DNA from: Streptomyces sp. NRRL F-6131
GTDB lineage: Bacteria > Actinomycetota > Actinomycetes > Streptomycetales > Streptomycetaceae
DNA length: 64,000 nucleotides
Direction of reading: 5' to 3'
Assembly (NCBI GenBank): GCA_000719695.1
Contig: JOHN01000016.1
Location: forward strand, 1 to 64,000
Part shown: positions 8,345 through 16,857 of the stretch, piece by piece
Layout: each line of letters starts with the position of its first letter
Numbering within the stretch: the stretch's first letter is position 1
Made by a program: the position numbers and the translations under genes
The notes under the pieces: generated by a model
What the model was told of the DNA's origin: nothing
Database searches by the model: none
Seen by the model: the letters and a program-made list of their open reading frames with translations, nothing else

Positions 8345-9571
8345 CTACCGGGCTGCTGGAATCCGGGCCGCGAGTTGCCAGCCTCGATCGGGGCGAGGGC
8401 CCGCGTGAAGGTCGCCGTGAAGGGCGGTGACGCGTTCGGAAAGACCGACGAGACCGAAACCCCCACCGCGGGCAGCGTCGGGCATGCTGCTGGCACCACC
8501 GCCGTCGTCGGCCACGGTCACATGAAGCGTGTCCTGCCGGTAGGCGAGGGTGACGGTCACTTCTGTCGCGTCGGCGGCATGGCGGCGCACATTGGTCAGG
8601 CCCTCCTGGACGACACGGTAGGCAGCGGCCTGTACCTCGTGGGGAAGCCCCTCGGGAATACCGGGCGAACGGCGCAGTACGGCCGCCTGCCGCGTTGTGC
8701 GGCCGAAGCCGTCGACCAGGTCGGCGAGCGCAGCAAGATCACCGGCCGGATCGAGGGGCACCGGGTCGCCGTGGGCTGCGTCGGCATCCGTTCGGAGCAG
8801 GCCGACCGTGCGACGCATAGAGGCGAGAGCCTCGGCCGCGGCGTGCTCGATCCCCTCCAGAACGGGATCGAGGCGATCGGGTGCGGTTGTGGCCAGCACG
8901 CGTGCCATCTGGGTCTGGACGAGAATGCCCGTGACGTGATGGGCGACGAAGTCGTGGAGATCGGCCGCCATGGTGAGCCGCTCGGAGCGACGCGTGAAGG
9001 TCACCGCCTCACGGCGTCGGTGATCCAGGGTGCGAAGGTAGCCGCCGAGGCCCGCGACAGCACCGACTGCCACGCAGAGGGCCAGGACGAGGCCGAACAG
9101 CACACCGAGATCGTCATGAACGTAGGCCTGGTAGTAGCGGAAGGGCAGTGCAAGAAGGGCCACGCCGTTCATGACTGCACATGCGGCGGCCCAGCCCGGC
9201 GTAAGGGTGCGCACGGCCCTCATCAGCAGGCAGAACAGGATGGCTGCCTCGCCGGGGCCGAACGACTGGGCCCTGCCCGTGAATGCAGCTGCACACGTCA
9301 CGGCCAGGGACAGGCCGGCGGGCAGGGCCGCGCGCAGCTGAGGTGTCAGCCATCGAGGTCGACCATGGGCAGGGGCGAGGACTGCCGCCAGCCCGCAGGC
9401 CAGGAGCGCCAGCACGGGCCACAGCAGCTGGCCTGCGGTCGCCGCGATCAGCAGGTCGGCCACGGCGAGCAGGATCAGCACGCCACGGCCGGCCAGCCGC
9501 AGCCAGGCGTGCCTGCGGCCGGTGGGAGTGACGGCGGTGCCAGTGGCGCGGGAGAGGTTCACGCGGTCCAC
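8345..9571 (-). CDS. Two-component sensor histidine kinase (NarL-type partner, HisKA_3)
   Basis: About 408 residues. The N-terminal half has five or six hydrophobic spans (GVLILLAVADLLIAATAG onwards). The dimerisation helix carries the phospho-acceptor His in DLHDFVAHHVTGIL. The HATPase_c domain follows with N-box VVQEGLTNVRRHA and GGGFGLVGLSERV. The start is uncertain: GTG at 9571 or 9562, neither with a clear ribosome binding site, so a leaderless message is possible. The likely partner is the response regulator at 12912-13598, on the other side of the divergent ABC operon that the pair probably controls. Confidence 0.9.
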   Translation of the reverse strand: MDRVNLSRATGTAVTPTGRRHAWLRLAGRGVLILLAVADLLIAATAGQLLWPVLALLACGLAAVLAPAHGRPRWLTPQLRAALPAGLSLAVTCAAAFTGRAQSFGPGEAAILFCLLMRAVRTLTPGWAAACAVMNGVALLALPFRYYQAYVHDDLGVLFGLVLALCVAVGAVAGLGGYLRTLDHRRREAVTFTRRSERLTMAADLHDFVAHHVTGILVQTQMARVLATTAPDRLDPVLEGIEHAAAEALASMRRTVGLLRTDADAAHGDPVPLDPAGDLAALADLVDGFGRTTRQAAVLRRSPGIPEGLPHEVQAAAYRVVQEGLTNVRRHAADATEVTVTLAYRQDTLHVTVADDGGGASSMPDAARGGGFGLVGLSERVTALHGDLHAGPRPDRGWQLAARIPAAR

Positions 9572-9685
9572 GGTAGGTGGGGTCCGGTGGTGAAGGGTCG
9601 GCCGATCGGCCAGCTCGGTGACGTTCGCAGCGGGCGGGTCTGGCCATTGGGAGGAGGTACTGGAGGTGGGGTCTCGGCGAGAGTC

Positions 9686-9709
9686 GAAGGCACATTCACT
9701 TGTGCCTTC
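9686..9709 (+). promoter_or_regulatory. Perfect 9-bp inverted repeat before the DUF4333/ABC operon
   Basis: GAAGGCACA, 6 nt, TGTGCCTTC. It ends just before the AGGAG ribosome binding site (9711-9715) of the gene at 9725. It could be a regulator operator, possibly for the adjacent response regulator, or a 5'-UTR hairpin controlling translation. Confidence 0.5.
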
Positions 9710-9724
9710 CAGGAGAACCAACGC

Positions 9725-10090
9725 ATGAAGCGCAACCCTCTGATCGTGACCGGCGCCGCTGCGGCAGTAGCCCTCGGGGCGGGCGTCGCTGCCACCGTCG
9801 CGCTGAGCGGCACGGAGTCGACCGTCGAGCTGGACCAGCAGTCCGTCGTGGCCGTGGACGGGCAGAGCGCCCTCGACGGGGGCATCGTGGCCGGCCGCAT
9901 CCAGTCCAAGTACCACCCGCTGCCCTGGGTCGGCCGCCATCTCGATGCCGTCGACTGCCCCGGACCGCTGAAGGCGACGAAGGGCGTGTCCATGACCTGT
10001 GCGGCGGAGGCCGACGGCAGGAGCATCAAGATCCCCGTGACCGTCGATCGCGTTCAGGGCACGTCCGTGACCTGGTCGTTCGAGCGCTGA
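9725..10090 (+). CDS. Exported DUF4333-type protein
   Basis: 121 residues. It has a basic start (MKRNP) and one hydrophobic segment (LIVTGAAAAVALGAGVAATVAL), acting as a signal or anchor. A small extracellular domain follows with two Cys (VDCPGPLKATKGVSMTC) as in DUF4333, likely disulphide-bonded outside the cell. AGGAG lies 9 bp before the ATG. It is the first gene of an operon with the ABC ATPase (16 bp downstream) and permease, suggesting a role beside that exporter. The function is otherwise unknown. Confidence 0.8.
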   Translation: MKRNPLIVTGAAAAVALGAGVAATVALSGTESTVELDQQSVVAVDGQSALDGGIVAGRIQSKYHPLPWVGRHLDAVDCPGPLKATKGVSMTCAAEADGRSIKIPVTVDRVQGTSVTWSFER

Positions 10091-10106
10091 AGGGCGGGGA
10101 AGCACG

Positions 10107-10796
10107 ATGAACGCTGTTCTCTCCGGGCTCGGCCTGGTCAAGAAGTACGGGTCTGCCACTGCCCTGGGCGGTATCGACGTGGAGGTCGCCCGACGCGAAT
10201 CGGTGGCGATCATGGGACCGTCCGGCTCCGGCAAGTCGACTCTCCTGCATGCCCTGGCCGGGATCATCCGCCCTGACAGCGGGCAGGTGCTCCTGGGCGG
10301 CGAACGGATCGACCAGTGGAGCGAGAACCGGCTGAGCGAGCTGCGTCGCAGGCGCTTCGGCTTCGTGTTCCAGGCCGGCCAGCTGCTGCCGGAACTGCCC
10401 GCCGAGGAGAACGCGGCGCTGCCTCTGATGCTGGAGGGCACCCCACGCAGGCACGCGGTGGCCCGGGCCCGCCGATGGTTCGCCCCGCTGGGCCTGGACG
10501 GCCTGGAACAGCGCCGCCCCGGCCAGCTGTCGGGCGGACAGGCTCAGCGGGTGGCGATCGCCCGGGCGCTGGTCTCGGAGCCCGATGTGGTGTTCGCCGA
10601 CGAACCCACCGGCGCCCTGGACCAGGCCACCAGCGAGGAGGTCATCGCCGTGCTGACCCAGGTGACACGCGAGCAGGGCGCTTCCCTGGTCATGGTCACG
10701 CACGATCCGGATGTGGCTGCCCGCTGCGACCGGGTTCTTCATGTCCGCGACGGCCGGATCGGCGAACCCACCCAGCCTGCCCCCGGGCGTCGCTGA
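10107..10796 (+). CDS. ABC transporter ATP-binding protein (MacB/LolD type)
   Basis: 229 residues with Walker A GPSGSGKST (about 34-42), signature LSGGQAQRVAIARAL, Walker B VVFADEPTGALD and the switch His in VMVTHD. It belongs to the subfamily that energises FtsX-fold permeases in lipoprotein or antibiotic export. It lies between the DUF4333 gene and the FtsX permease on the same strand and forms the cytoplasmic engine of that transporter. Confidence 0.95.
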   Translation: MNAVLSGLGLVKKYGSATALGGIDVEVARRESVAIMGPSGSGKSTLLHALAGIIRPDSGQVLLGGERIDQWSENRLSELRRRRFGFVFQAGQLLPELPAEENAALPLMLEGTPRRHAVARARRWFAPLGLDGLEQRRPGQLSGGQAQRVAIARALVSEPDVVFADEPTGALDQATSEEVIAVLTQVTREQGASLVMVTHDPDVAARCDRVLHVRDGRIGEPTQPAPGRR

Positions 10797-10859
10797 GCCA
10801 CTCCGCCTCCTGGTCCACCGCGGCCAGCACCGCCCTCTCATCCCTTTCGGAGCCCCACC

Positions 10860-12860
10860 GTGTCCTTTCCCGCACTTCCACTGACCTGGCACCTCTTGCG
10901 CCGCTCGGGCCGGCGCGGCCTGCAGGGCCAGCTCCTGGCCGTCGGAGCCGCCACCGTCAGCGCGGTGGTCATGCTGATCCTGCTCGCCGCATGGCTCGGC
11001 GCGGGCGCCCGAGCGGACCGAACCGGCTGGCGCACTCCCGCCCCGGACCCGAACGGCACCGCGGTCCAGGCCCTGTCCACGACCTTCGTCCGTGGCGAGC
11101 CTGCCACCGTGGTCAACCTGGCCCAGCTACCGGGGCGGGCAGCCACCGCGCCGCCGCCTGGCCTCTCTTCCTTCCCCGAGCCCGGCGAGGTGTACCTCTC
11201 CCCCGCACTGGCCGACCTGGCGCGAAAGCTTCCCGCCAAGGAACTGGCCGAGCGCTTCCCGTCCGCCAAGTCCCACCGTACGATCGGTGCCGCCGGGCTG
11301 GCCGCCCCTGACGAACTTCTGGCTGTGGTCGGCCGCGCACCGTCCGATGCCGCGGTCTCGGCCGAGGCCGGCGAGCGGATCCTGGACAACGGACTGACCT
11401 CCCGCGCCGTGGTCTCCGGTTTCACCGGCACCAAGAACGCGCCGGCCACCGCCCAGGACCAGAACACCGTCCTCCTCGGTGCCGGGCTGCTCGCCATGCC
11501 GGTGGTCGTCCTCGCCTCGGCCGCCGGCCGCCTGGGGGCGGCCCGACGGGAAGAGCGTCTGGCCGCACTCCGACTGGCAGGTGCCACCCCCCGCCAGGTC
11601 CTGGCCATGACAGGCGCTGAAGCCACCGCCGTCGGTGCCCTGGGCGCCACTACGGGTGCTCTCGCCTACGGCGCTCTGCTTCCGGGCCTCGCGCGTCTGC
11701 CCTTCGGCATCGGTTCCTGGTTCACCGGCGACCTGTGGGTCGGGATTCCCGGACTGCTCGCCGTCGTGGCAGTGGTGGCGGTGCTCACCGGGTTCAGCGC
11801 GGTCAGCGCGCTCCGTCGCGTGGTGCGCTCCCCCCTCGGCGTCGCCCAGCAGAGCGATCCGCGCCGCACCCGGATGGTTCGCCTGGCGCTCTTCGTCGGC
11901 CTCGTCCTCTTCGTCGCACTCACCGCCCGGAGCGGGGACCTGTCCACCACCCAGCACGTCGCCCTGATCGCGCTGTTCTACGCCGCCTTCTGGATCGTGG
12001 GTCCGTGGGTCGTCGACCGGCTCGGTCGCCTCCTCGCCCGTCTGGCGCGCCGCCCTTCTACGCTGCTCGCCGCGCGGCGCCTCAGCGACGACCCCAACGG
12101 TGCATGGCGCACGGTCAGCGGACTCGTCATGGCTGGCCTCGTGGCCGGGTTCTTCTCCGTGGCGCACCTCAGCGCGAACCTCGCGGGACCGTCGGGCCAG
12201 GTGGCCGTGACCATGCCCGCCGAAGCGAACATCCCCCAGGCACAGGACCGGGCTCGCGCACTCCTCGAGGCTGCCGGGGTGGACGCCACGGTACAGACTT
12301 CCGCCCGAGGCCACGAGAGCCTCCTCATGGGTGAATCCGGAATCACGGCCGACATCCGCGGAGGCGCGGCCCAGATCGACGCCGCCGTCACCGCACTCAC
12401 CCCTCTGAACCCCGCACAACCTCCCTACAGTCACGGCGACTTCACGTCGAACGAGCGCATCGCCACAACCGAGATTCGCTACCTGGGCGTCGCCACCATG
12501 GCCATGGGCTTCGTCATCGCGGCCACCTCCGCCGGACTGACCGCCGCAGCCAACGTCCTGGACCGCCGACGCATCTACACCCGTCTACGGCTCGCCGGCA
12601 CCCCGCTCAAGGTCCTGGACCGCGCACGTCTCCTGGAGACAGCGCTCCCTCTGGTGACCCTGGCCGGCGGCACGACCGCGTCCGGCGTCTACCTGGCTAC
12701 CAAGCTCAACAACGCGACCGGCACCACTGTCGACACCACCGGCGCCATTCAACTGGGTGTGTGCGTGGCCGTGGGCGTCGCAGTCATGTCCGCCGCAATC
12801 GGGGCCAGCCGCCACCTGCTGCGCACGACCACCGCCGATCCTCTCAGGCAGGAGGCCTGA
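10860..12860 (+). CDS. FtsX-family ABC transporter permease
   Basis: 666 residues, GTG start at 10860. The N-terminal span (LLAVGAATVSAVVMLILLAAW) is followed by an extracellular domain (about 50-205). Two FtsX-type blocks of membrane spans come next, including RREERLAALRLAGATPRQVLAM and DRRRIYTRLRLAGTPLKVLDRARLLE, with a second extracellular stretch (about 440-530). This two-FtsX-domain layout is typical of actinobacterial export permeases in three-component operons with a NarL-type two-component system, often involved in cell-envelope or antimicrobial-peptide responses. The substrate is unknown. Confidence 0.92.
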   Translation: MSFPALPLTWHLLRRSGRRGLQGQLLAVGAATVSAVVMLILLAAWLGAGARADRTGWRTPAPDPNGTAVQALSTTFVRGEPATVVNLAQLPGRAATAPPPGLSSFPEPGEVYLSPALADLARKLPAKELAERFPSAKSHRTIGAAGLAAPDELLAVVGRAPSDAAVSAEAGERILDNGLTSRAVVSGFTGTKNAPATAQDQNTVLLGAGLLAMPVVVLASAAGRLGAARREERLAALRLAGATPRQVLAMTGAEATAVGALGATTGALAYGALLPGLARLPFGIGSWFTGDLWVGIPGLLAVVAVVAVLTGFSAVSALRRVVRSPLGVAQQSDPRRTRMVRLALFVGLVLFVALTARSGDLSTTQHVALIALFYAAFWIVGPWVVDRLGRLLARLARRPSTLLAARRLSDDPNGAWRTVSGLVMAGLVAGFFSVAHLSANLAGPSGQVAVTMPAEANIPQAQDRARALLEAAGVDATVQTSARGHESLLMGESGITADIRGGAAQIDAAVTALTPLNPAQPPYSHGDFTSNERIATTEIRYLGVATMAMGFVIAATSAGLTAAANVLDRRRIYTRLRLAGTPLKVLDRARLLETALPLVTLAGGTTASGVYLATKLNNATGTTVDTTGAIQLGVCVAVGVAVMSAAIGASRHLLRTTTADPLRQEA

Positions 12861-12911
12861 ACCGCTCCGGTGCGGCCGGGCCTGGCCGCACCGGTGTGCC
12901 ATGATCGATTC

Positions 12912-13598
12912 ATGACGCCCAGTGCCCCGATCCGCGTGCTGATCGCCGACGACCAGGACATGGTTCGCACAGGATTTCGCTTCTTCCTGGATGCTCAGCC
13001 GGACATCACCGTGGTCGCGGAGGCCGGCGACGGCGAGAGCGCCGTGGCGCTGGCACGCGAGCTTCGTCCCGATGTGTGCCTGATGGACATCCGGATGCCG
13101 AAGCTGGACGGCTTGCAGGCGACCCGAATCCTGGCCGGCCCCGGCGTCCCCGATCCTCTGCGCGTCGTCGTGGTCACCACCTTCGACCTCGACGAGTACG
13201 TCTACGGTGCCCTGCGCGGCGGCGCCTGCGGGTTTCTCCTCAAGGACTCAGGTCCCGCACTGCTCGTCGAAGCGGTTCGGGCCGCCGCCGCGGGCGACTC
13301 CCTCGTCTCGCCCGCAGTCACCGTACGGCTCCTCAAGCACCTCACTGCTCCGCAGCCTTCTCTCAGCGCGACCAGCGCTGTGCGACAGCCCCGGGAGCCG
13401 CTGACCGCTCGCGAGGCGGATGTGGTCCGCCTCGCGGCCCTGGGCCGCACCAATGCGGAGATCGCTGCCGAACTCTTCGTCTCCCTGTCCACGGTCAAGA
13501 CCCATCTGGCAGCCGTACAGCTCAAGCTCGACGCGCGGAACCGGGTCGAGATCGCTGCCTGGGCCTGGCAGACGGGCCTTGCCGGCGGAAGCGCCTGA
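12912..13598 (+). CDS. NarL/FixJ-family response regulator
   Basis: 228 residues. The receiver domain has the acidic pair in VLIADDQDMV, phospho-acceptor Asp in DVCLMDIRMP, Thr in VVVTTF and Lys in FLLKDSG. The C-terminal LuxR-type helix-turn-helix reads LTAREADVVRLAALGRTNAEIAAELF. The ATG at 12912 is 51 bp after the permease stop. It is the likely partner of the kinase at 8345-9571, regulating the ABC operon between them. It converges on the radical SAM gene. Confidence 0.93.
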   Translation: MTPSAPIRVLIADDQDMVRTGFRFFLDAQPDITVVAEAGDGESAVALARELRPDVCLMDIRMPKLDGLQATRILAGPGVPDPLRVVVVTTFDLDEYVYGALRGGACGFLLKDSGPALLVEAVRAAAAGDSLVSPAVTVRLLKHLTAPQPSLSATSAVRQPREPLTAREADVVRLAALGRTNAEIAAELFVSLSTVKTHLAAVQLKLDARNRVEIAAWAWQTGLAGGSA

Positions 13599-13772
13599 CC
13601 CGGGTCCTGGAGGTTGTGGACACCCATGCGGCCGTCGCGTCTGCGGCTGCCTCTCTGACCGCGACCGGGGTGTACGGTCAGCCGTCCTGCGGGCGCGAGC
13701 CGTGTCGTGGCGATGTGCACGCTGCCATTGGGTGAGTCAGACCTACCAGCGTCTCGCCGAGCATCATCACTG

Positions 13773-15827
13773 TCATTCGCTGCCCGCAGGGGCCGTCGCG
13801 CTCGGGCGAAGGGCCTTGCCGCGGCGGCGGATCTGCTGTGGGGTGCGCAGTTCGTGGGCCAGTAGGCGGGCGGCGAGTGCGGAACGCCGGTCCTGGGGGG
13901 TGGCGGCCCGCAGGGAGGTGACGAGGTGCTCGGTGGCCGTCTGGTCCAGGCTGTCCTCGTCCTCGAGGAGTCGAGCCACTTCGGTGTCCTCGGGCTCGAT
14001 GTCCTCGGTGCCGGGATGCGATGTGTGGGAAGCGGTTGCGAGGCGGTGCAGCGGTTCTGCGGAACGTGCCGGGAGAAGGGCCGCGTAGCGGGTCAGGTCG
14101 GTGTCGGCGGCGATCAGCAGGATGTGCTTGACGGTCAGTGCGGCTTCCGGGAAGTCCTCGTGGACGGCGAGCGGTGCCAGGGTCTGCGGTGCGATCCCGA
14201 GCACACAGCCGGCGTGGAGCAGTACCTGCCGGATGCGGACGGACTCGGGCGCCTCCGGCAGAAGGGTGTTCGTCCGCAGCAGGAACCGGGTGAGGACGTC
14301 GACCGGTCCGGTTGTGTCGATCGTCTCCCCGCCGGCCAGGTACCGGCCCAGGTAGGCTCGCCACCAAGCCAGTTGGACCGCGTAGAGGTCCTCGACCGTG
14401 TGCTGGTAGTCCTCGGGGGCGAGCCCTCCCCGTTCCGTGAGGTCGCGCAGCAGGGGCATCAGGTCGTTGTAGACAAGGCGGATCCACAGGTGCGGGGAGC
14501 GTTGGATTCCCCAGCAGTCCTCGTGCAGGTGGTCGCTGAGCACTTCCGCCAGGCTCATCTGCCCTGCGGTGAGCTCGGAGCTGATTCCGCCGGGGGTCAC
14601 ATCGAAGTGGTAGAGAAGGTCCGGTGACGCCGGCGGGCGCGGCACGGGCAGGCTGTGGTCGATGAGCCGTTCCAGCTCCAGGTAGCTGCGGCGCAGTTCG
14701 TCGAACGGCAGGACTGTGCGGGGGTGCAGGGGGTCGACGAAGCGGGTCTTGAGTTTGGTGATCTCCTCCGAAAGTGCCTGGTACAGGAAGGTCTTGTCGA
14801 AGCGGTAGCTGAACGAGAGCCCGATGTAGGGGAAGACGGTGCAGCCCTGGCATTCCTTGCGGTGGCCGACTTCCTCGTCCCGGACCCGGAGGAACTCCTC
14901 GTCCTGGACGAGTTGCGCGAGATCGCGGTCCCATTCGAGCGAGTTGTCGAATGCGTGGTAGCAGGGCAGGACCAGACGCCCGTCCGGCCCGACGGTGAGG
15001 ATACGCTTGTTGGCGTAGCAGTCGGTGGGTGCGAACGGGTCCAGCGACTCAACGTACTTGCGGAAGTGCAGGTTGAGCACGGCGAACGGCTGGTGGAGGA
15101 GTGTCATCAGCCGGTCGGCGATGATGTCGTCGACCGGTACGAGGGTCTGCCGGGCGGGACGGTCGGCGACCGGCTTGCCGTTGTGTTCGACGAGCTTGAG
15201 CTTGCGGGCGGTCCGGTTGGTGTCGCGAACGGTGTCCTGTTCCTCGAAGTACTCGAACATGGTGGAGAAGTACATGGAGATGCGGTTCTCCTGCGCGAAG
15301 GCCAGCAGGTCAGCCACTTCGTCCACGTTCTCGCGGGTCACCACGCAGATGAGTTTCAGGTTTCGCGCACCGGTGGCACCGATCCGGCGGATCACGTCCA
15401 GGGCGCGGTCCAGGGTGGGGACGCCCCGGATCTCCCGGTAACGTTCGGGCTTCAGAGTGTCGAGTGAGACGTTCATGGTGTCGACGTGGGGCACGATCGC
15501 ATCGATGTGCTTCGCGAAGCGAATGCCGTTGCTGGTGATCTCCACAGTCATTCCCAGGGACTTCGCGTACTGCACGATCCCGTCGATGTGAGGATGCAGG
15601 ACCGGTTCGCCGCCGGTGAAGTCCACGTAGCGCACGCCGAGCCCGTGCAGCTGGTCCAGGACCTGGCAGGCCCTTTCCAGCGAGAGTTCGTGGTAGCCCT
15701 TGAACTTGTCGTCCTGCCAGACGTTGCAGTAGCCGCAGAGCGAGTTGCAGCGGAACGTGATGTAAAAGCGGGCCGACTGCAGCGATCCGGGCGAGGACGC
15801 GGTCATCGGTGTCGGTCTTGCGGGCAC
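13773..15827 (-). CDS. Radical SAM enzyme with C-terminal extension
   Basis: 684 residues. The [4Fe-4S]/SAM motif CNSLCGYCN places Cys at 27, 31 and 34, and TGGEPVLHP is the GGE-type SAM-binding strand. Around residues 270-345 there are further Cys (CYANK, LPCYHAF, RKECQGC) like a SPASM/twitch auxiliary-cluster region. The last 300 residues (two helical domains) are not familiar. The GTG start at 15827 is chosen for its AGGAGA site 8 bp upstream. It is last in the operon kinase-GMC-AKR-radical SAM, 94 bp after the AKR stop. A dehydration, epimerisation or redox step on a cyclitol or sugar is plausible but unproven. Confidence 0.85.
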   Translation of the reverse strand: MPARPTPMTASSPGSLQSARFYITFRCNSLCGYCNVWQDDKFKGYHELSLERACQVLDQLHGLGVRYVDFTGGEPVLHPHIDGIVQYAKSLGMTVEITSNGIRFAKHIDAIVPHVDTMNVSLDTLKPERYREIRGVPTLDRALDVIRRIGATGARNLKLICVVTRENVDEVADLLAFAQENRISMYFSTMFEYFEEQDTVRDTNRTARKLKLVEHNGKPVADRPARQTLVPVDDIIADRLMTLLHQPFAVLNLHFRKYVESLDPFAPTDCYANKRILTVGPDGRLVLPCYHAFDNSLEWDRDLAQLVQDEEFLRVRDEEVGHRKECQGCTVFPYIGLSFSYRFDKTFLYQALSEEITKLKTRFVDPLHPRTVLPFDELRRSYLELERLIDHSLPVPRPPASPDLLYHFDVTPGGISSELTAGQMSLAEVLSDHLHEDCWGIQRSPHLWIRLVYNDLMPLLRDLTERGGLAPEDYQHTVEDLYAVQLAWWRAYLGRYLAGGETIDTTGPVDVLTRFLLRTNTLLPEAPESVRIRQVLLHAGCVLGIAPQTLAPLAVHEDFPEAALTVKHILLIAADTDLTRYAALLPARSAEPLHRLATASHTSHPGTEDIEPEDTEVARLLEDEDSLDQTATEHLVTSLRAATPQDRRSALAARLLAHELRTPQQIRRRGKALRPSATAPAGSE

Positions 15828-15921
15828 GGCTGTCTCTCCTACGGCGCTGCGGTACTTGGGGGCGGGCCGGTTCGGTACGGCCCGCCGGTGGGGCGGCGGG
15901 CCGTACCGGGTACGGGGGGAT

Positions 15922-16857
15922 CTAGGGCAGTGGGGTGCCACGGGCGGCGATCCAGAGCTCGTACCACTCTTCGTGGGTGAGCTCGGGTTCGCGCCGCACC
16001 GCGTCGCGGCAGGCCGTGATGCGGTCGGGCCTGGCGGTGCCGATGACCGGTGCGATACCGGCCGGGTGACGCTGGAGCCACCACAGGAGGACCGTCTCGG
16101 GTGTCGTGGACTTGCGGGCGGCGAGCCGGCGGACGAGTTCCCCGGCCGGGGTCGGTTCGCTCCCGGTGAACCGGCCCTGGGCCAGGGCGCCCCAGGCCTG
16201 CAGGGCGATCCCGTTGGCGGAGCAGTACTCGAGCGTCCCGTGCGGGAAGCCGTTCGAGGTGGCCGCGGCGGTGTTGAGCAGGACTCCGGTCTCGACCCAG
16301 TCGCGGCGGTGCAGACTCATCTCGAGCTGGTTGACGACCAGCGGGACGTCCACGTGCGCCTGGAGATGGGCGATCTGTGCGGCGCTCATGTTCGAGACGC
16401 CGAAGCGGCGCACCAAGCCCTGCCGGTGGAGGGAGGCGAGGGCTTCGGCGATCTCCTCCGGTCCGACCAGCGGATCGGGACGGTGCAGCAGCAGAACGTC
16501 CAGCGAGTCGGTGCGCAGCCGGGTCAGGCTCTCCTCGACGCACCGCAGGATGCTGGGTCCTCGCAGGTCGTAGTGGCCGGGCCGGCCGTTGCCCGGCAGG
16601 CGGATGCCGCACTTGGTCTGCAGGGTGATGCGCTGGCGCAGGCCGGGTGAGGCTGCCAGGACTTCGCCGAAGACCGCTTCGGACTTGCCGTGTCGGTAGA
16701 TGTCGGCGTGGTCGAACACGGTGATCCCGGCGTCGAGTGCGGCGCCGATCGCGGCCTCGGCGTGGCGGACGTCCGCGGCCGTGTAGGGGTTGTCGTCCCA
16801 CGTGCCGCCCAGTCCCATGCAGCCGAACAGCACTCTGCCGACGCCTGTTCCGGTCAC
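15922..16857 (-). CDS. Aldo/keto reductase
   Basis: 311 residues, TIM-barrel aldo/keto reductase. The catalytic tetrad region is FDHADIYRHG (Asp, Tyr), followed by LQTKCGI (Lys) and LLHRPDP (His). The NADPH-binding end is PVIGTARPDRI. It belongs to the YdhF/AKR11-like group. Its GTG start overlaps the GMC stop (GTGA, 16854-16857), so translation is coupled. In this context it may reduce a keto-cyclitol or keto-sugar intermediate, filling the role that dehydrogenases play in the Actinoplanes acarbose pathway; that is inference. Confidence 0.88.
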   Translation of the reverse strand: MTGTGVGRVLFGCMGLGGTWDDNPYTAADVRHAEAAIGAALDAGITVFDHADIYRHGKSEAVFGEVLAASPGLRQRITLQTKCGIRLPGNGRPGHYDLRGPSILRCVEESLTRLRTDSLDVLLLHRPDPLVGPEEIAEALASLHRQGLVRRFGVSNMSAAQIAHLQAHVDVPLVVNQLEMSLHRRDWVETGVLLNTAAATSNGFPHGTLEYCSANGIALQAWGALAQGRFTGSEPTPAGELVRRLAARKSTTPETVLLWWLQRHPAGIAPVIGTARPDRITACRDAVRREPELTHEEWYELWIAARGTPLP

